A stretch of 64,000 nt of DNA, taken from positions 85,680,186-85,744,185 of the forward strand of contig OU342630.1 in the NCBI GenBank assembly GCA_910589415.1, read 5' to 3'. The translations under genes and the position numbers were made by a program. Positions 46,699 through 59,030 of the stretch are shown here, piece by piece. A model generated the notes under the pieces. That model made no database searches. It had not been told where the DNA came from and saw only the letters and a list, made by a program, of their open reading frames with translations. The DNA comes from Malachius bipustulatus (lineage: Eukaryota > Arthropoda > Insecta > Coleoptera > Melyridae). Position 1 is the first letter of the stretch; each line of letters starts with the position of its first letter.

Positions 46699-47505
46699 GA
46701 TAAACCTTCTTGCACATCAATCGCAAAAATAGAGTATTTTTCGTTGATTCAATTTTGAACATTATCGCCATTTGTTAACATTTTCATATTAGTATAGTAG
46801 TTGTTGTACTATATGTAAAATTGCAGTTTAATTCCTTTGAAGGAATCTTAATTGGAATTAGAAAATTAGCAATGCTGACCGATTTTCTACCTAGGCCACT
46901 GGTAAACCAATGACTAAAACGTAATTTTTTTGGCACAAGTCTATAACTTGAGATACGTTCTTCTTATCCTGTTAATTTGATTGAAAATTACGTTTAGTTT
47001 TGCATTTAGGTACGCAGATGTTCAAAAAGAGCAGTTTTTACAAGTTCAAATGGCCACCAATTTGAAACGACTTGATCAATGTTTTTAAAATGTAATACCA
47101 GACAACTCCCTCCAGTTATCTAACTATTACAAAAACTGTGACCCGACGGTGGACAAGAACGGTTATTTTAGAACTTTCAAAGGACATCCAGAAGAAGTCA
47201 CGCACCTTTTCAACGGAAATTCAAAATCCTCCATAAGTTCTACAAGACTGCTTTTTTGTTTCGCTTACTAATCTTGAAAGAAAGATAAAGCTACACGAAC
47301 GTTTTTCAAATCGAAAATTTAAAATTTTCGCAAGAAATAAAGATAATTTAAAAATTTTGAATATTTACCCCATTTTTATTTTCTTCTTGAAATATTTAAA
47401 GGTTAAAGATATTAGTATGTGTGGCTACTCGTAAAATTTCAGTTTGGATTAATTCTTTTCAAAATGGGCTGCTCATAAATAGTTTTAGAAATTTAACCAT
47501 AACAG
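46699..47505 (+). repeat. Family C unit, dispersed copy
   Basis: Begins AACCTTCTTGCACATCAATC, as at 29622 (AACCTTCTTGCGCATCAAAC). It continues with CTAGGCCACTGG, TTTGAAACGACTTGATCAAT, AATACCAGACAAC, CTTTCAAAGGACATCC, TAATCTTGAAAGAAAGATAA and AGATATTAGTATGTGTGGCT, the order of the 644-bp unit. Its CAGGG module has decayed (CGCAGATGTTCAAA and GACATCCAGAAGAAG). Confidence 0.55.
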
Positions 47506-50044
47506 AAAACTCGATTCGTCACGTTTCGCAGTAGTTGGAAATTTCAAGAACTCCTGTACGATAGATTAGACAAACAAGATCTTCATCTTTATCAACTGGT
47601 AGTTCCAGGTAGCTCGTAACATCACAAGCATGCAGGGGTTAACTGGTATCACATGATTCAGGCTGTTGTAAATCCTCAGGTAATCCATGAAAATAAAAAA
47701 TACTTGCAACTCAAGGGTGAGTCGTTGCTGTGATTTTCTTTAATGATGGCGCTATTGGATTATATTTTTTTGAGGAGGAATGATATGAAGAATTTGTGTA
47801 ATTTCATCAAGACGGGGCAACATTTTTATTTATTCGAGGCTGCATGGGTACTCCCAAGAGTCACCGAAAAAATAGGAGACTGGTGCGAATTTTTGTATTC
47901 GTATTAGAACAATTTCATGTTTTCCAATTTATTTTAGTAGATTCGAACTTACCGCACATTTGTATTTGTGTCCAGAGATAATGAAACCCTATTGTATAAT
48001 CTGAATCTTGTAAACGGGTGGTTTTTATAAATAATAGCTTAAAGTCAAAGAAAATTATAGAAATGTTCGATCTTGCCCCACATGTTTGTAAGTACATGTG
48101 CGGGCAAAAGCGAATTAGCTTTTATCGATCTTGTCCCGTGTTAGGGGGCAAATTAGTACAGGTTAGTGATTTCCATATTTTTTTGCAAAGTTCTACATAC
48201 ATATGACTGAAAGTTAAGTTTAAGTCACCCAGATATTTCGTCTCTATACATTTTCACTACATTCCAATGTCAGTTGTTCATATATTATGCTCGGGTTATT
48301 TCCTACCAATGAAGATTACGTCGATGTTGCCCCAACTTACCTTACTAGAATCACTTTACCATATTGAAAATATTTTTTTAAATCACAATTTCATATTGCG
48401 ACCGTAAGTTATGTTTCTTACCATATTGTATAATGATAATTATTGCAATGTTAGGTATAATAATTAAAACCGCCGCCCGAGGTTGTGCATAGCTTAATGT
48501 TTTACGGTTTATAAATTACTAGTCCCCTTCACTTTTTGATGATACAATCCCATTAACAATGCTTTCATATAGGTAATTACTTACCTATACCAAATTTAGC
48601 ATGTAAATATTATGCTGTTCGGGAATTCCGGTTGTAGATCGCTGAGTTTGTAGGATTTCTTGTAAGAATAATTATTGTTTTGCATGCACCGTGCTGTACA
48701 AATATTCTTTACACTTATTTCCCTTTACACCTTTTCCATGCAATACGGTGTATATTTATAAAAAATAATTTTAGAATTTTTCCTTCGATGAGATTGTTTT
48801 AAATTTATTTTCATAAAAATACCATCAGTAATAAAATTAATAATACTAATCAAATGATTAGAAGACAAAATCAAGGTAGAGCTCTGCTCTCTGATTTCCA
48901 TAACCAGGCGTCATTTTGAAACCAATCCCATAATGCTTCCGGAGTTGGTTTTTATAGATAGCGTAAAAACCTAAATTATTTTTAACTGAATTATCGTTAG
49001 TGATGTACCTACCTAATGAACATTTCCTTACTATAAGATTATAGTCTCATATTTTGAGTTGTGATGTGACGATTGTGGTGAATATTTTATCTTTTTATTC
49101 CAAGATTAAAGAATTAAGACTATCAAGTTCCCCTGCAAACAACTCGGTTCTGAAAAAACAGGAATTTAGGACAAGATCTACAAGTCAACTGCTTTTTGTG
49201 CTTGGATCTTGCAAAATGGAACTATCAGGGCTTGTGCATCATTGTGTTATATTTTCACAAAGATGATAATGTGAAAAGCTGGACTCGTCGTCATAGGTGA
49301 CTCGAGGTTAAAAGCCATGCTGAAAAGATATGATGGTGATTTAAACCCCCTCGAATTCAAATATCGTACCAGTTGTCTCAGCAAGCTGTATGCCCAACAG
49401 CCACTAACTCCTGCTATCGATGGCGTTATTTACCAATCTAGTACTTTTCGTGCAATCGAAGCGCAATGAGTCGACTTTAAACAAAAATGCAGATTGGATT
49501 GTCCACACATCCCACCTACGTAAAAAAAATTGAAAAACACCAGATTGGAACACGCCATGCCGTCACAGAATATTGAGTCACGACCTCCCTCGGTTATCGT
49601 CTTCATATCTCCTATACAGCCTACTGAGACAAGTGGTGTGATATTTGGCTTCCAAGGCGATTAAATTACCAGCATAGATTTTAAAACTTAAGTCGCCTGA
49701 CGACATGTCAGGTTCACAAAAAGCAGTGCCCCATCTTCATTTTCAAAGGTTGACTAAGTTCTAAGTTTGTAGATCTTGGTGGTGGTGGTGGTGCGGTAAG
49801 AACTGACCTCGGAGTCGCCCTCCATTGGTCACAGACTTTTGTAAAGTAAACTATTATTTTGTAAACTAGTATATCCCTTATTGCCGGTGTTTTGATCGAT
49901 CGATAGGTGGGCACCTACTATTGTATTTTCTTACAATTTTTCACCAAAATACACAAATCACATACACACGTTGTAGGTAGCCATGACAAAATACCTTGCA
50001 AAATACTATTAATACCATAATTATTATTTTAAGAGATTTTATAA
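47506..50044. other. Intergenic interval with one sharp hairpin
   Basis: At 48073-48107 TTGCCCCACATGT is followed after eight bases by ACATGTGCGGGCAA, a compact stem-loop; a related CGATCTTGTCCCGTG lies 60 bp downstream. A stretch at 49780-49800 has a GGTGGT run. The 47540-47900 part may be old coding DNA on the minus strand but I could not match it to a family. No gene is called. Confidence 0.4.
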
Positions 50045-50945
50045 AGAGATTATTTTCATTATTATTATTTTTTTTTAATTTATTTTTAATTTATTTATTT
50101 TTTTTGTATTTTTATTTTTTTTCTATTATTTTTTTATAATTTTTTTTTTCTTTTTCTTTTTTTTTTTAATTATCATTATTATTATTTTTTCTATTATATT
50201 TTTTTGTTTTCATTTTTTTTTTTATTTTTTTTTTTTTAATTCATTTTTTTCCATCTGCATTTCTATGACTAGGTAAGGTTTTAATACATAGGACACTTGC
50301 GTCCAGGGGCCCTTCAGGACGACTTTGTAACACACTGGACTAGACCACGGCATAGTGAAAAGGTTGTAAACACGAGGAGAGTGCACAAAGGATCTTATTC
50401 TAATACAGTTTACATTAGTTGCTTTCGATGTGGTTTTACATTTTACAAGATAGGTAAATTTCTATTCTAATTTTTATGAGTACAAGTTATTTATTTTTAT
50501 TTTTTATTTTATATATTCATTTTTATCTCCCTAAAAAACTTGAATATGGCGATTAATACAGTCCTGTTTTTTGTTAACAAAAGATTAACCACGGTGAATG
50601 GCATCCTTAAATTCGTTTCCTTGACAATTATGTTTATTAGTTTGATTCGGGCCTCGTGGTTATGAAGACACATGAAAATTATGTGGTTCAAGTCACCATT
50701 GACTTCCTGATTACATGTACAGTTGGGGCTATCACTTAGACCAATTTTGTGAAGATGAGATGGAAATCGACCATGGTTTGACTTTAATCTAGTCATGGTG
50801 GTGATGAATGCGCGATTGTTGTCATTGTAGACCTCTAGATCTTGCCTGCTTGGTAAGGTGGGGTGAATGTGCACATATGGATTGTTTGTGTTAGTACAGT
50901 ATACAGTATACACGCCATTCATTTTTCCAGGAATTCAAGTTAGTG
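50045..50945 (-). pseudogene. Jockey-like retrotransposon 3' end with A-rich tail
   Basis: The 137-residue minus-strand frame (50922 to 50509) holds TMTRLKSNHGRFPSHLHKIG followed by CTCNQEVNGDLNHIIFMC, a CxC-x9-H-x4-C cluster. This is the conserved tail seen after the RNase H region of Jockey-like elements (RLRTGHGRF...CxCG...HxxxxC). A 3' untranslated stretch (50250-50508) precedes a long T-rich run on the plus strand (50045-50250), which is an A-rich tail in the element's sense and has degenerated into AAAAT/AAT repeats. The element is heavily 5' truncated, with no RT domain left. Similar tail logic is found in the 53.4-54.4 kb copy. Confidence 0.65.
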
Positions 50946-52419
50946 CTTCTAGCTTCTAATTATTGAAAAGGCATCAGGGTATTCTATTGTCCGAATGATC
51001 TCGTCGGGTTTGTAGATCTTATATTGTAGTCAATAACGTTCTCACACATACTTTCGTCTTTCATCAATTAACATTAGCAATTTTAACAACTTTAGGGGTA
51101 GTTCACGTTTACTTCATCCCCTTCAGGCTGCATCAAAAATCACTATGTGCCAAATCATTCTAAGGGATCGTAAGAACAAAAAGCACTACGACCACAATTT
51201 ATTATTATTCTAAGGGGTCTTAACTATACCGCTGTACCAAGAGGCTTGCCTTTAACTTTAACTGCACTGATTCGTAACTCGTACATGCAACGAAAAAGAG
51301 CGAATCTCCAAAATCACCCGCCTCATGCTTGCTGGAATATGCAACAATAACATTGCAAATTACCTGACAATCAGGAACCATTACAATAATAAATTATTGA
51401 TATTCATCTCTATAGTTCAAACCTAGTTTTGTTCATCATTTTGGAGAATCGTGTTAATTTTATGAAAAGGCGGGGTTCGCTTTTGCATCTCGAATGCTTA
51501 TTTGCTTCTCATGAAACAAGTAATAGTTACTGTGATTATGCGAACAGCCTCAGAAATAAAAACTCAACACGAACGAAACAATAATACAAAACGAGGGAAA
51601 GCAATAATGACTGGGTAAATAAACTAAAACTATCCTCGTTTGTTGAAAACCTCTATAATTATTGGTCAGGATGTTCAGGCAAGTGTTATGTAAAAGTCAA
51701 TTTGCTGAATCGTAAATACGATCTGCGGCAACGATTATCTTGATGTAGCAGTAAGCTGACCGCAACAGAAGATTTCGTGTTAACACCTGCAAGCGCTAAT
51801 GGCAGTGATTTGAGCGTTAAAGAATGCAGGTGTTTACCAGGTGCCTGACTAGTAAGTGACTGTTGAGACGTTCTTCCAACTAACACTCCTCAGTCTTAAT
51901 GTGTGCTTGATTAGATGATAGGACATGGGGTAACAGCGCAAATCGCCACTTTCGCAAGAAGTCCTCAAGTTCAAGTCCTCAAGCAAACATAAAGCCAACT
52001 GTTGAAACTCAGAGTTACGCAGATAGGTCTACATCCTCTACAATTTGGTTATTTTTCTTCTTTATAGGTTTCCTACTGTCCATTTATGAACATATGCTTC
52101 TTTATTTATTTTAATGTCCCGACACTTGTTAGCGTGTTTTCCTGCTGACTCATTACAGTGATCTAACATTTCTCGCGGAACTCCTAAAGCTTATATTGTT
52201 TAATATTAAGTGATCATTGTTGTGCTCTTATCCTTACTCATCGCATTTTTACCTATATTCATGATATATCCGCCAATCTACATAACAAACACCTTAAACC
52301 TTCAAAACTTTCTCTAACTTTATCGGAGTTTGAGGTGTTCACGGCAAATTGTATCTGAAATGACAAGAGACTTGGTCCAGTGTTACTTACCCTTAATAAC
52401 TGTTGTAAGTAAGTAACTG
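50946..52419. other. Intergenic interval, nothing recognised
   Basis: Short frames on both strands without motifs. AAGTCCTCAAGTTC is duplicated near 51960. No gene or clear repeat. Confidence 0.45.
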
Positions 52420-52985
52420 TTGGATGATGGAGGAATAGCCTGGATCACAGGCACAGGCTTCTTCAACAAAGTCTACAACTCTGGAAATATCCCCGAAAAT
52501 GACTGCAATCAGAATAATTTACCGCACTACCCAAAAAACCTGAAGCATAGAGGTGTGAAGAATATCGTACTCTCAGCCTGATGAGTCATTATGCTCAAGC
52601 TGTTTCTTAAAGTCATTCACAGAACAATATACATATGGGAAAAACAGATATCACACAACCAATTTGGGTTCATAAATGCGGTTGGCACCAGAGAGGCACT
52701 TTTTGGAGTTCAAGTCCTAATCCAAAGATGTAGAGACGTCGACTGTGACGTATATATACCTATGTGTGTCTTAATCGACTATGCAAAAGACTTTGATCGC
52801 GTTCAAAATCATAGAATGATCAGTATTCTGAAAGATGCCAATTTGGATGATAATGATATCGGAATTATCTCAAACCTATACTGCGCATGGGGTCAGGCAG
52901 CATGCGCAAGACTTGACGGAGACCGAACGCGGAACAGGTGAAAATACTGCGAGGGGTAAAAGAGGGTTTTTACTTGATAATGATA
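52420..52985 (+). pseudogene. RTE-like reverse transcriptase fragment
   Basis: From about 52430 the translation gives FFNKVYNSGNIPEN and, after frame changes, SHYAQAVS / LMLKLFLKVIHRTIY, matching the conserved LMSHxLKLFLKVIHxRI block. The clean frame 52591-52941 continues with QFGFINAVGTREALFGVQVL, then VYIPMCVLIDYAKDFDRVQN (RT motif A; the expected EKAFDRVQ is AKDFDRVQ) and LDDNDIGIISNLYC. The frame breaks near 52925, after which RGVKEGFYL resembles the RGVRQGC motif B. The sequence then meets another insertion at 53056. Its C-terminus appears to resume at 54590. No YADD survives. Confidence 0.72.
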
Positions 52986-53055
52986 AAATAAATGATAATT
53001 GGCAAAATGGATAACAAATGGATAACAAATGGATATACGTGGAGCTTGCCTATAT

Positions 53056-53068
53056 ACCTACCTAGATA
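53056..53068. repeat. Target-site duplication, left copy
   Basis: ACCTACCTAGATA here is identical to 54388-54400. It bounds the retrotransposon insertion at 53069-54387. Confidence 0.75.
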
Positions 53069-54387
53069 TATATATATATATATATATATTCGTTTGAAAT
53101 TACAAATTGCAGTCTTACGATACATGTTGTTTAGTTTATTAAATTACATATGATTGGTTTCGTCGATCATGGGGAAAAGAACGATCTGTAGGATATTCTG
53201 ATGCGATGTTGATATCATGGTGAAGCATTTGCTTTGAGAGATATAGTCTAGGGAAAACCCCATTAAAAAACCTAGACACACCATCCTGTTGAGATTGGTT
53301 TGAAGTATTCCAATCATTTTGCCCTTCTGAGGTTATCTGGCTGTTAATGTAGATTTTGTTTACAAGAGCTTCAAATTCTGTAACCAGTCTATTGTTTCGG
53401 TGGAAATTTCATGAATTGCTTGAAAACCTCCAGAAAATTTGGTTAAAGGACATTCATTGACAATGTGATTGATGGATTCTTCAGGATGTCCGCAAATACA
53501 GGAAGCGCTTGGTATTAAATTCCATTTATGTAACATTGAATTACATCTACCGTGTCCTGTTCTTAAGCGATTTACTTGTACCCAGACTTTCCTTCTGATT
53601 TCAAAACCGTTGACTAATGATGAAGGATCTTCGATTAAAGTATTGTTGAATAAAGAAACACTTTTATTTCGCCAATCATTTCTCCATTCATCTTCAATTT
53701 TAAATGGTCGATCCAGGTATGTTTCTAGCCACACAGGTCTTCTTGATTTTAATCTCGTTGTTGGAAGATTATTCAGGTCCGATGTTATTGAAAAATCATC
53801 TGGAAATGTTCGATATTTATTCATGATTTTATGTGTTGCTTGTTGTCTTCGGAGATTAGATGGAGCAATATTTGACAAAACAGGTAACCAAGGGATCGGA
53901 GTTGAGGAAATTGTTCCAGTAATAATTCGTAATGTTTGGTTCAGTTGAATATCCACTTTTGATTGATGTACACTGTTGAGCCATACGGGTGCACAATATT
54001 CCGCTGTTGAATAAACAAGTGCAAGAGCTGATGTGCGAATTGTTTTTGCATTGGCTCCCCAAGTTGTTCCAGCAAGTTTGTATAGAATATTATTCCTTGT
54101 TTTTAATTTTTGTTTCACTTTTTCTAAGTGTTGATTATAGGTTAAAGATATATCCAAAGTCACACCAAGATATTTTGGATTGAAATTATGATTCAGTGAC
54201 GATCCGTTGAAAGTTATATTTAGCTTTTTACATTTTTGGTGGTTATTGAGATGGAAACATGTAACTTCTGTTTTTGAAGAGTTTAAGCAAAGACGCCATT
54301 TCTTAAAGTAATCATTCATGATTTTCAAATCAGAGCACAGCGTTTCTTCTAATAAATTAAATTCGCTGTTTTGGTAAGTTAAAATAA
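53069..54387 (-). mobile_element. 5'-truncated non-LTR retrotransposon with (TA)n tail, inserted in the RTE copy
   Basis: The element lies on the minus strand between two copies of ACCTACCTAGATA. Its coding part (54387 down to 53360) is one open frame of about 342 residues. It covers the end of RT and the C-terminal region: DYFKKWRLCLNSSKTEVTCF, KYLGVTLD, AEYCAPVWLNSVHQ, IITGTISSTPIPWLPVLS, then VNRLRTGHGRCNSMLHKWNL and CICGHPEESINHIVNEC (CxC-x8-H-x4-C). The first 36 residues of the longest possible frame (from 54496) lie outside the insertion and are read-through, not protein. The 3' untranslated part ends in a (TA)n tract at 53069-53091. The frame is intact, so insertion is fairly recent. 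The catalytic RT core is missing by 5' truncation. Confidence 0.82.
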
Positions 54388-54400
54388 ACCTACCTAGATA
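54388..54400. repeat. Target-site duplication, right copy
   Basis: Identical 13-mer to 53056-53068. Length and position fit target-primed reverse transcription. Confidence 0.75.
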
Positions 54401-54495
54401 ATAATTATTAACGAAATGCAAATAGAACGAGTGAAAGAGTATTGTTACGTTGTGACAATAATAAATGAGCAATGAGATGACCCACAGGAAATACA

Positions 54496-54693
54496 ATGTC
54501 GCTTAGGGAAAGCGAGGACGATCTTCAACAAAACGAGCGCCATCTTCAAAAGCCACAACACATAGGTACCTGGAAACAAAAAAACAGAGGCAGGGGAAGA
54601 GCCTCATGGCTGAGAAATCTGCGAATCTGGTTTGGGAAAACCGCAGCGGGACTGCTCCGAGCTGCTACTAACAGAGAGAAAAACTTCATTTAA
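54496..54693 (+). pseudogene. RTE-like C-terminal tail, downstream part of the 52.4 kb element
   Basis: The frame ends with RGRASWLRNLRIWFGKTAAG, LLRAATNREKNF, then stop. This corresponds to the conserved C-terminal block of insect RTE-like proteins, in which a basic segment is followed by SWLxNLRxWF and FRAAV. It is on the same strand as the fragment at 52420-52985, so both probably belong to one element split by the minus-strand insertion, with additional internal loss. Residues before about 54585 have no clear match. Confidence 0.62.
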
Positions 54694-54958
54694 CCTGGCC
54701 CTTCCGTTTCTCCATTAAGCTACTTACGTAACAATTATACAAGGCAAAATACAACGAAAGTATAGTTTGTTATGTGATCCAGGCAAGAGAGAAATCTTCT
54801 CTCGAAATTCCCTGGGTCTCATAATAATTTTCCTCAGCTCCTCGAGTATTTCTTCGTGTATTTTTTTTAGTACCCACTATTTATATTATGGTATTAGAAT
54901 GCATAATTGAATCATTTGCCATACATACATAAGAACATAATACCAATGTAAATACATA
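54694..54958. other. Short non-coding interval
   Basis: Nothing recognised between the RTE tail and the next CAGGGTG element. Confidence 0.5.
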
Positions 54959-55429
54959 CAGGGTGTACCAGCTCGATTTAGACAACGGTAAGGGCCGTGT
55001 AGGCCTCGTCAAGACGAAACTTTTTTTTATTTGAAGTTTTTGGATTTGGACGTTCGTTGCGGAAATATTGAAGTCGAGGTTCTATCTGTGTTGGATTCAA
55101 AATCTTAATTTTTCAATTTGATTCAATTTGAATTGATTCAAAGACTTAAAATTTAAAGTCTTGGGCATGTCGCCATTTTGAATCCAACAGAGATAGAACC
55201 TTGACTTCAATATGAAAGTTGTAACTGAAGCTAAGGAGTTTCCAAAACTAGTTTCAGTTTGGGCGAGAACCTAAAAATGCCGAAACTGGAGCCAAAAAAC
55301 TAAAAACCGGAATTCGGCCATATTTCCGCAACGAAGGTCCAAATCCAAAAACTTCAAATAAAAAAACGTTCCGTCTTGACGAGACCTACACGGCCCTTAC
55401 CGTTGTCTAAATCGAGCTGGTACACCCTG
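54959..55429. mobile_element. CAGGGTG fold-back element, 471 bp
   Basis: Begins CAGGGTGTACCAGCTCGATT and ends with its exact complement; TA flanks both sides (54957-54958, 55430-55431). The arms remain complementary for about 115 bp with few mismatches, for example CCGTGTAGGCCTCGTCAAG against CCGTGTAGGTCTCGTCAAG. Inner segments with GATAGAACCTTGACTTCAAT and its near-complement form a second stem. Non-coding. Confidence 0.82.
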
Positions 55430-55431
55430 TA

Positions 55432-56676
55432 TACTCGTATATGCAATAAAGGCATATAATATCCGATAACAGGTGTTAAACAAATAAATTCTAATTACTG
55501 AAAAATGTTAAATGTTATGCAGTGCTAAGTAAGTTTATTAAAATAATACAAATGAATAGAGACCATCATTCACCAACTGTTCCGTACTATCTGATAGAAA
55601 GTGAATTGGAAGGTTAGGCACTGCCTGCTGAAGATCCTCACTTCGCATCGCATAGCCAGTATTTTTTATATGTATAGGTACCTCCTGTCATAGTAGTAAA
55701 GTTTCATTCTTCATATCACAATTGAATAAAGGTCTTAAAGAAGCAAATTCCATTGAAATTCACTGAAGAACATCTGCTCAGTACATAACAGAATCATTAA
55801 AGCTTGATTAATTTCAATCCTTGTTTTATCTTAGTAGAATTGCTAACGGAGATTTTTATCAAAGTAGAATCACATGTTATGTCGCTAACAGGTTGTTGGC
55901 ATAATAATATTTCAATGGAATCGTCGTCATTTTTATTTTATAAATAAATATATGTCCAATAACAGATATCAATAATTAAGAAATCGCTGCAGGATACCTG
56001 ACTGGTATTAGCTACCGTGTGCGTAATTCCTGAATTGAATTCTACATGTAGTCCAATTAACTGGATTTTCACACCATGAGATGTTTGACTAATATGCAAA
56101 CTGTTATACCTACACCCAGCAGGCGAATAAATAAATATTAACTAGTAAAATTGAAACTTCTGCTCAACATGACAAATAATAATTGTGAGTTTTTCCTGAA
56201 AAGTAACATCGGCATCGGCAGACCATTCGGGGAGCAAACTCAATCGGGGAAAAAATTTCTACCCACCGTTAAGATTGAAGGATGTTCCTATCCTCTATTT
56301 AGATCATATCTGCTATGTGTGACAAGTTGACTTAATTTTTGAGTGTGCCCCAGAAAAATTTTATTCCATACAAATCCCATCACACTCACCTTTATTTTTT
56401 TACATTTTTACGTTTTTGCAATTCATAATTTTGTTTAAAAATTACCATTACTTCAACACTTTGCATATTTTATATAAATAAGGTATAAGTATAAACAATA
56501 AGCTATAAATAAAAAATGAGCTAATGTAATGATTTTTTCGTACCTACTGTTTGTGCATGTCGCAGGTGCTTCACTAAGATACATTGTAAGCTCAGTAAAT
56601 TGACAATAGTTTATGACTCAACGTCGAATGTATTAATACGTTGTGTCTACTTTGCCGCTAATGCCTCTATGGGAAA
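55432..56676. other. AT-rich interval, nothing recognised
   Basis: No frame or repeat worth listing. Confidence 0.5.
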
Positions 56677-59030
56677 GTCATCATCAATCAGTCCATTTAC
56701 GTCCACTGCTGCACATAGGCCTTCCGTAAATTTTGCCACTACATTTTATTTTGCGCAGCTTGTATCCAGTTTCTTCCTCCTATAAACCTCTTGTCGTGGT
56801 CTCCACTCGATTATCTTCTTGTTCCACAGTTCTTGTTTCTTGTTCTATAGCAATATGACCAGCCCAGTTCCACTTTAAGATTGTTATTCGCTCCACTGGA
56901 TCCATAACACCTGTTCTTCTTATCATTTCCTCGTTTGTGATTCTGTCTCGGAGTAGATCCCCAATATCGACCTTTCCATCGCTCTCTGGGTAACTCGTAT
57001 CTTACTTATAAATTTTTTGGTTAGGGTCACTGTTTCAGCTCCATAAGTCATGACGGGCAAGACACATTGGTTGAAGACTTTGCGCTTCAGACACATAGGG
57101 ATGTTAGATTTGAGTATCTGTCTCATGTTCCCAAATGCTGCCCACGTGAGGAATATTCTTCTACTCGACTCGTATGTCTGCTTGTCTCTACCAATTTTAA
57201 TTTCATGGCCTAAGTATTTGTAAGATGCTACCTGTACAACTTTGGCATCGTCTATCTTGATGTGTTCACTCGATACCAAATTTATCATAAATTGCATCTT
57301 CAAAGTATTAATTTTGAGCCCAACACGCCCTGACGCCTGGTGGAGTCTTTGCAAGATATCATTTGCTTTGTCTTGTCTAAACTGCCCGATATCTAAACCA
57401 AGTCGTCAACAAATCTTAGATGAATCAGGTATTCTCCGATTATGATCACGCCCATGTTATCCCTCTATTTGCTTGCACATACATTCCATTAATGCTGTGA
57501 ATAATTTTGGCGAGATGGTATCGCTTTGTCGTACTCCACGCTGGATTTCAAACTTATATGTATCGGCATGAATTCTAACACAGGCTGTGGCGTTTCATAG
57601 ATGTTTTTATTATTCTGCTATACCGATGGTCAATTCGACATTCCGCAAAATCTTGCAACATTTTCTGTTGACCTACGGTATAGAACGCCTTTTCATAATC
57701 TACAAACACCAATACAATTGGTTTGTTATATTGTTATGGTTTGCAGATGATCATTCGTCCCGTAGCCTGAGCGGAAGCCAGCCTGCTCCCTTGGTTGATT
57801 AATAGTCTAATTTGCGTGTTAGCCTTTTTGCTAGGATCTTCATGAATAGTTTTTGTATACGTGAGATAGTAGGCTAATTGGTCGGTAGTTTCTCAGATCT
57901 TCAACATCACCTTTTTATGCCTTACAATGATCACGGCATTGTTACATCCCGAGGGAGTTTTACCTTTCAAGAGACAAGTATTGAAAAGTTTTTGTATTTA
58001 TATGTATTATTGAGCCTTCCGCCCTGATGGACTCAATGACCACATCATCCTCTCCCGGTGACTAGTTATTTTTCATTTCTGAAAGGGCATTTAGGATTTC
58101 ATCTATTGTTATGTCTGGTATGTCTTCCGATCCCACATTCTGAATCTTTGGTATCTATAGAGCTCTGCGTAGAATCTTCGGCAATCTTTAGGATTTCATC
58201 TTTACTGGTCTTCGTTTTACCCTTTGCGTCCTTTAATTTGCAAATGTTTTTTTTTGGCCTATGGCTAGCCTCGGTCTTCAAGATTTTATTCTCTTCAATC
58301 GCCCTGGATATGTGCCCGGAATTATCTCTCTTCTGGTGGCTTTGGAGATGTCGTTATTTATTTGTCTCAGTGCTGCACTATTTGTCGTGTGTTTGTCTTT
58401 CATTTCTCGTCTTTCGTTTATGAGGTTTTTTGTCTCCAGGCTGAGAATTCCTTCTTTATCTCTGGCTTTGTGCTTGTTTGCATCCTTGTGGCTTCATTTA
58501 TTGCGTTGTTTATTTGAGTGTTCAGGTCATCGATGTTCAGCTGTTCCTCTTCTAAGTCCTCTAGGTTTTTTAATTTTGATGTTATAAGTTCCCTGTACAT
58601 TGTGTCGTCTTTGTTAAGGATCCATTTTATTTTACGATTTTTCGTTACCATGGTAGCCCCTTCTCTATTAGTATTTATCGCAATCCTCGCTCGTCACTAC
58701 TTACAGAGAACCTATTAAGTACAGTGATGTTCTGAACTATGTTTTTTCTGTTGGAAATTTGTCAATTTCGGTCTTTGTAGTTCCATCAGAACTTGCCCAA
58801 ATCCACTTACGCTGATCTTCTTAAAGAAGGAATTCATTGCGTATAGCCCATGGTGCATCAAAAACTCTAAGAGCATATTTCCTCTGTTGTTCCTTTCTCG
58901 ACTTTCTCGACTTTCTCGACCAGTTTCGAATTCGTCAATTTTATGGCCAATTTTCGCGTCTTCGCCAAAATCCCCCATCAGGAAGGTGTAGTATGTTGGG
59001 TCTTGTTGTTGAGCTTTCTAGACGTCCTCA
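56677..59030 (-). pseudogene. RTE-like retrotransposon, EN to 3' end, decayed
   Basis: Read on the minus strand. Endonuclease: TYYTFLMGDFG, then DAKIGHK, MLLEFLMHHGLYAMNSFFKK (58980-58810). Linker: TKTSKDEILKIAED (near 58200). RT: INQPREQAGFRSGYGTNDHL (57800-57740), FVDYEKAFYTV where FDxV is expected (57709-57674), GVRQSDTISPKLFTALMEC (57540-57480) and LRFVDDLV where FADD is usual (catalytic codons 57413-57402). Thumb and C-terminus: KYLGHEIKIG, NQCVLPVMTYGAETVTLTKK (57220-57010) and AYVQQWT near 56700. The 3' end has TGATTGATGATGA (56690-56677), the TGA-type tail usual in this group. Multiple frameshifts and stops; the 5' end is cut at about 59030, where a family B fragment begins. Confidence 0.82.
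58891..58918. repeat. Three copies of CTCGACTTT-type 9-10-mer
   Basis: TCTCGACTTTCTCGACTTTC followed by TCGACC expands the Arg-Glu-Ser run in the endonuclease relic on the other strand. A small replication-slippage expansion. Confidence 0.8.

Noticed and set aside
47540..47900. Gypsy-type polymerase relic on the minus strand
   Set aside because: A few words looked suggestive but no ordered RT motif could be confirmed.
54388..54496. The first 36 residues of the 378-codon minus-strand frame as part of an RT protein
   Set aside because: They lie outside the 13-bp duplication that marks the insertion edge, so they come from the older flanking DNA.
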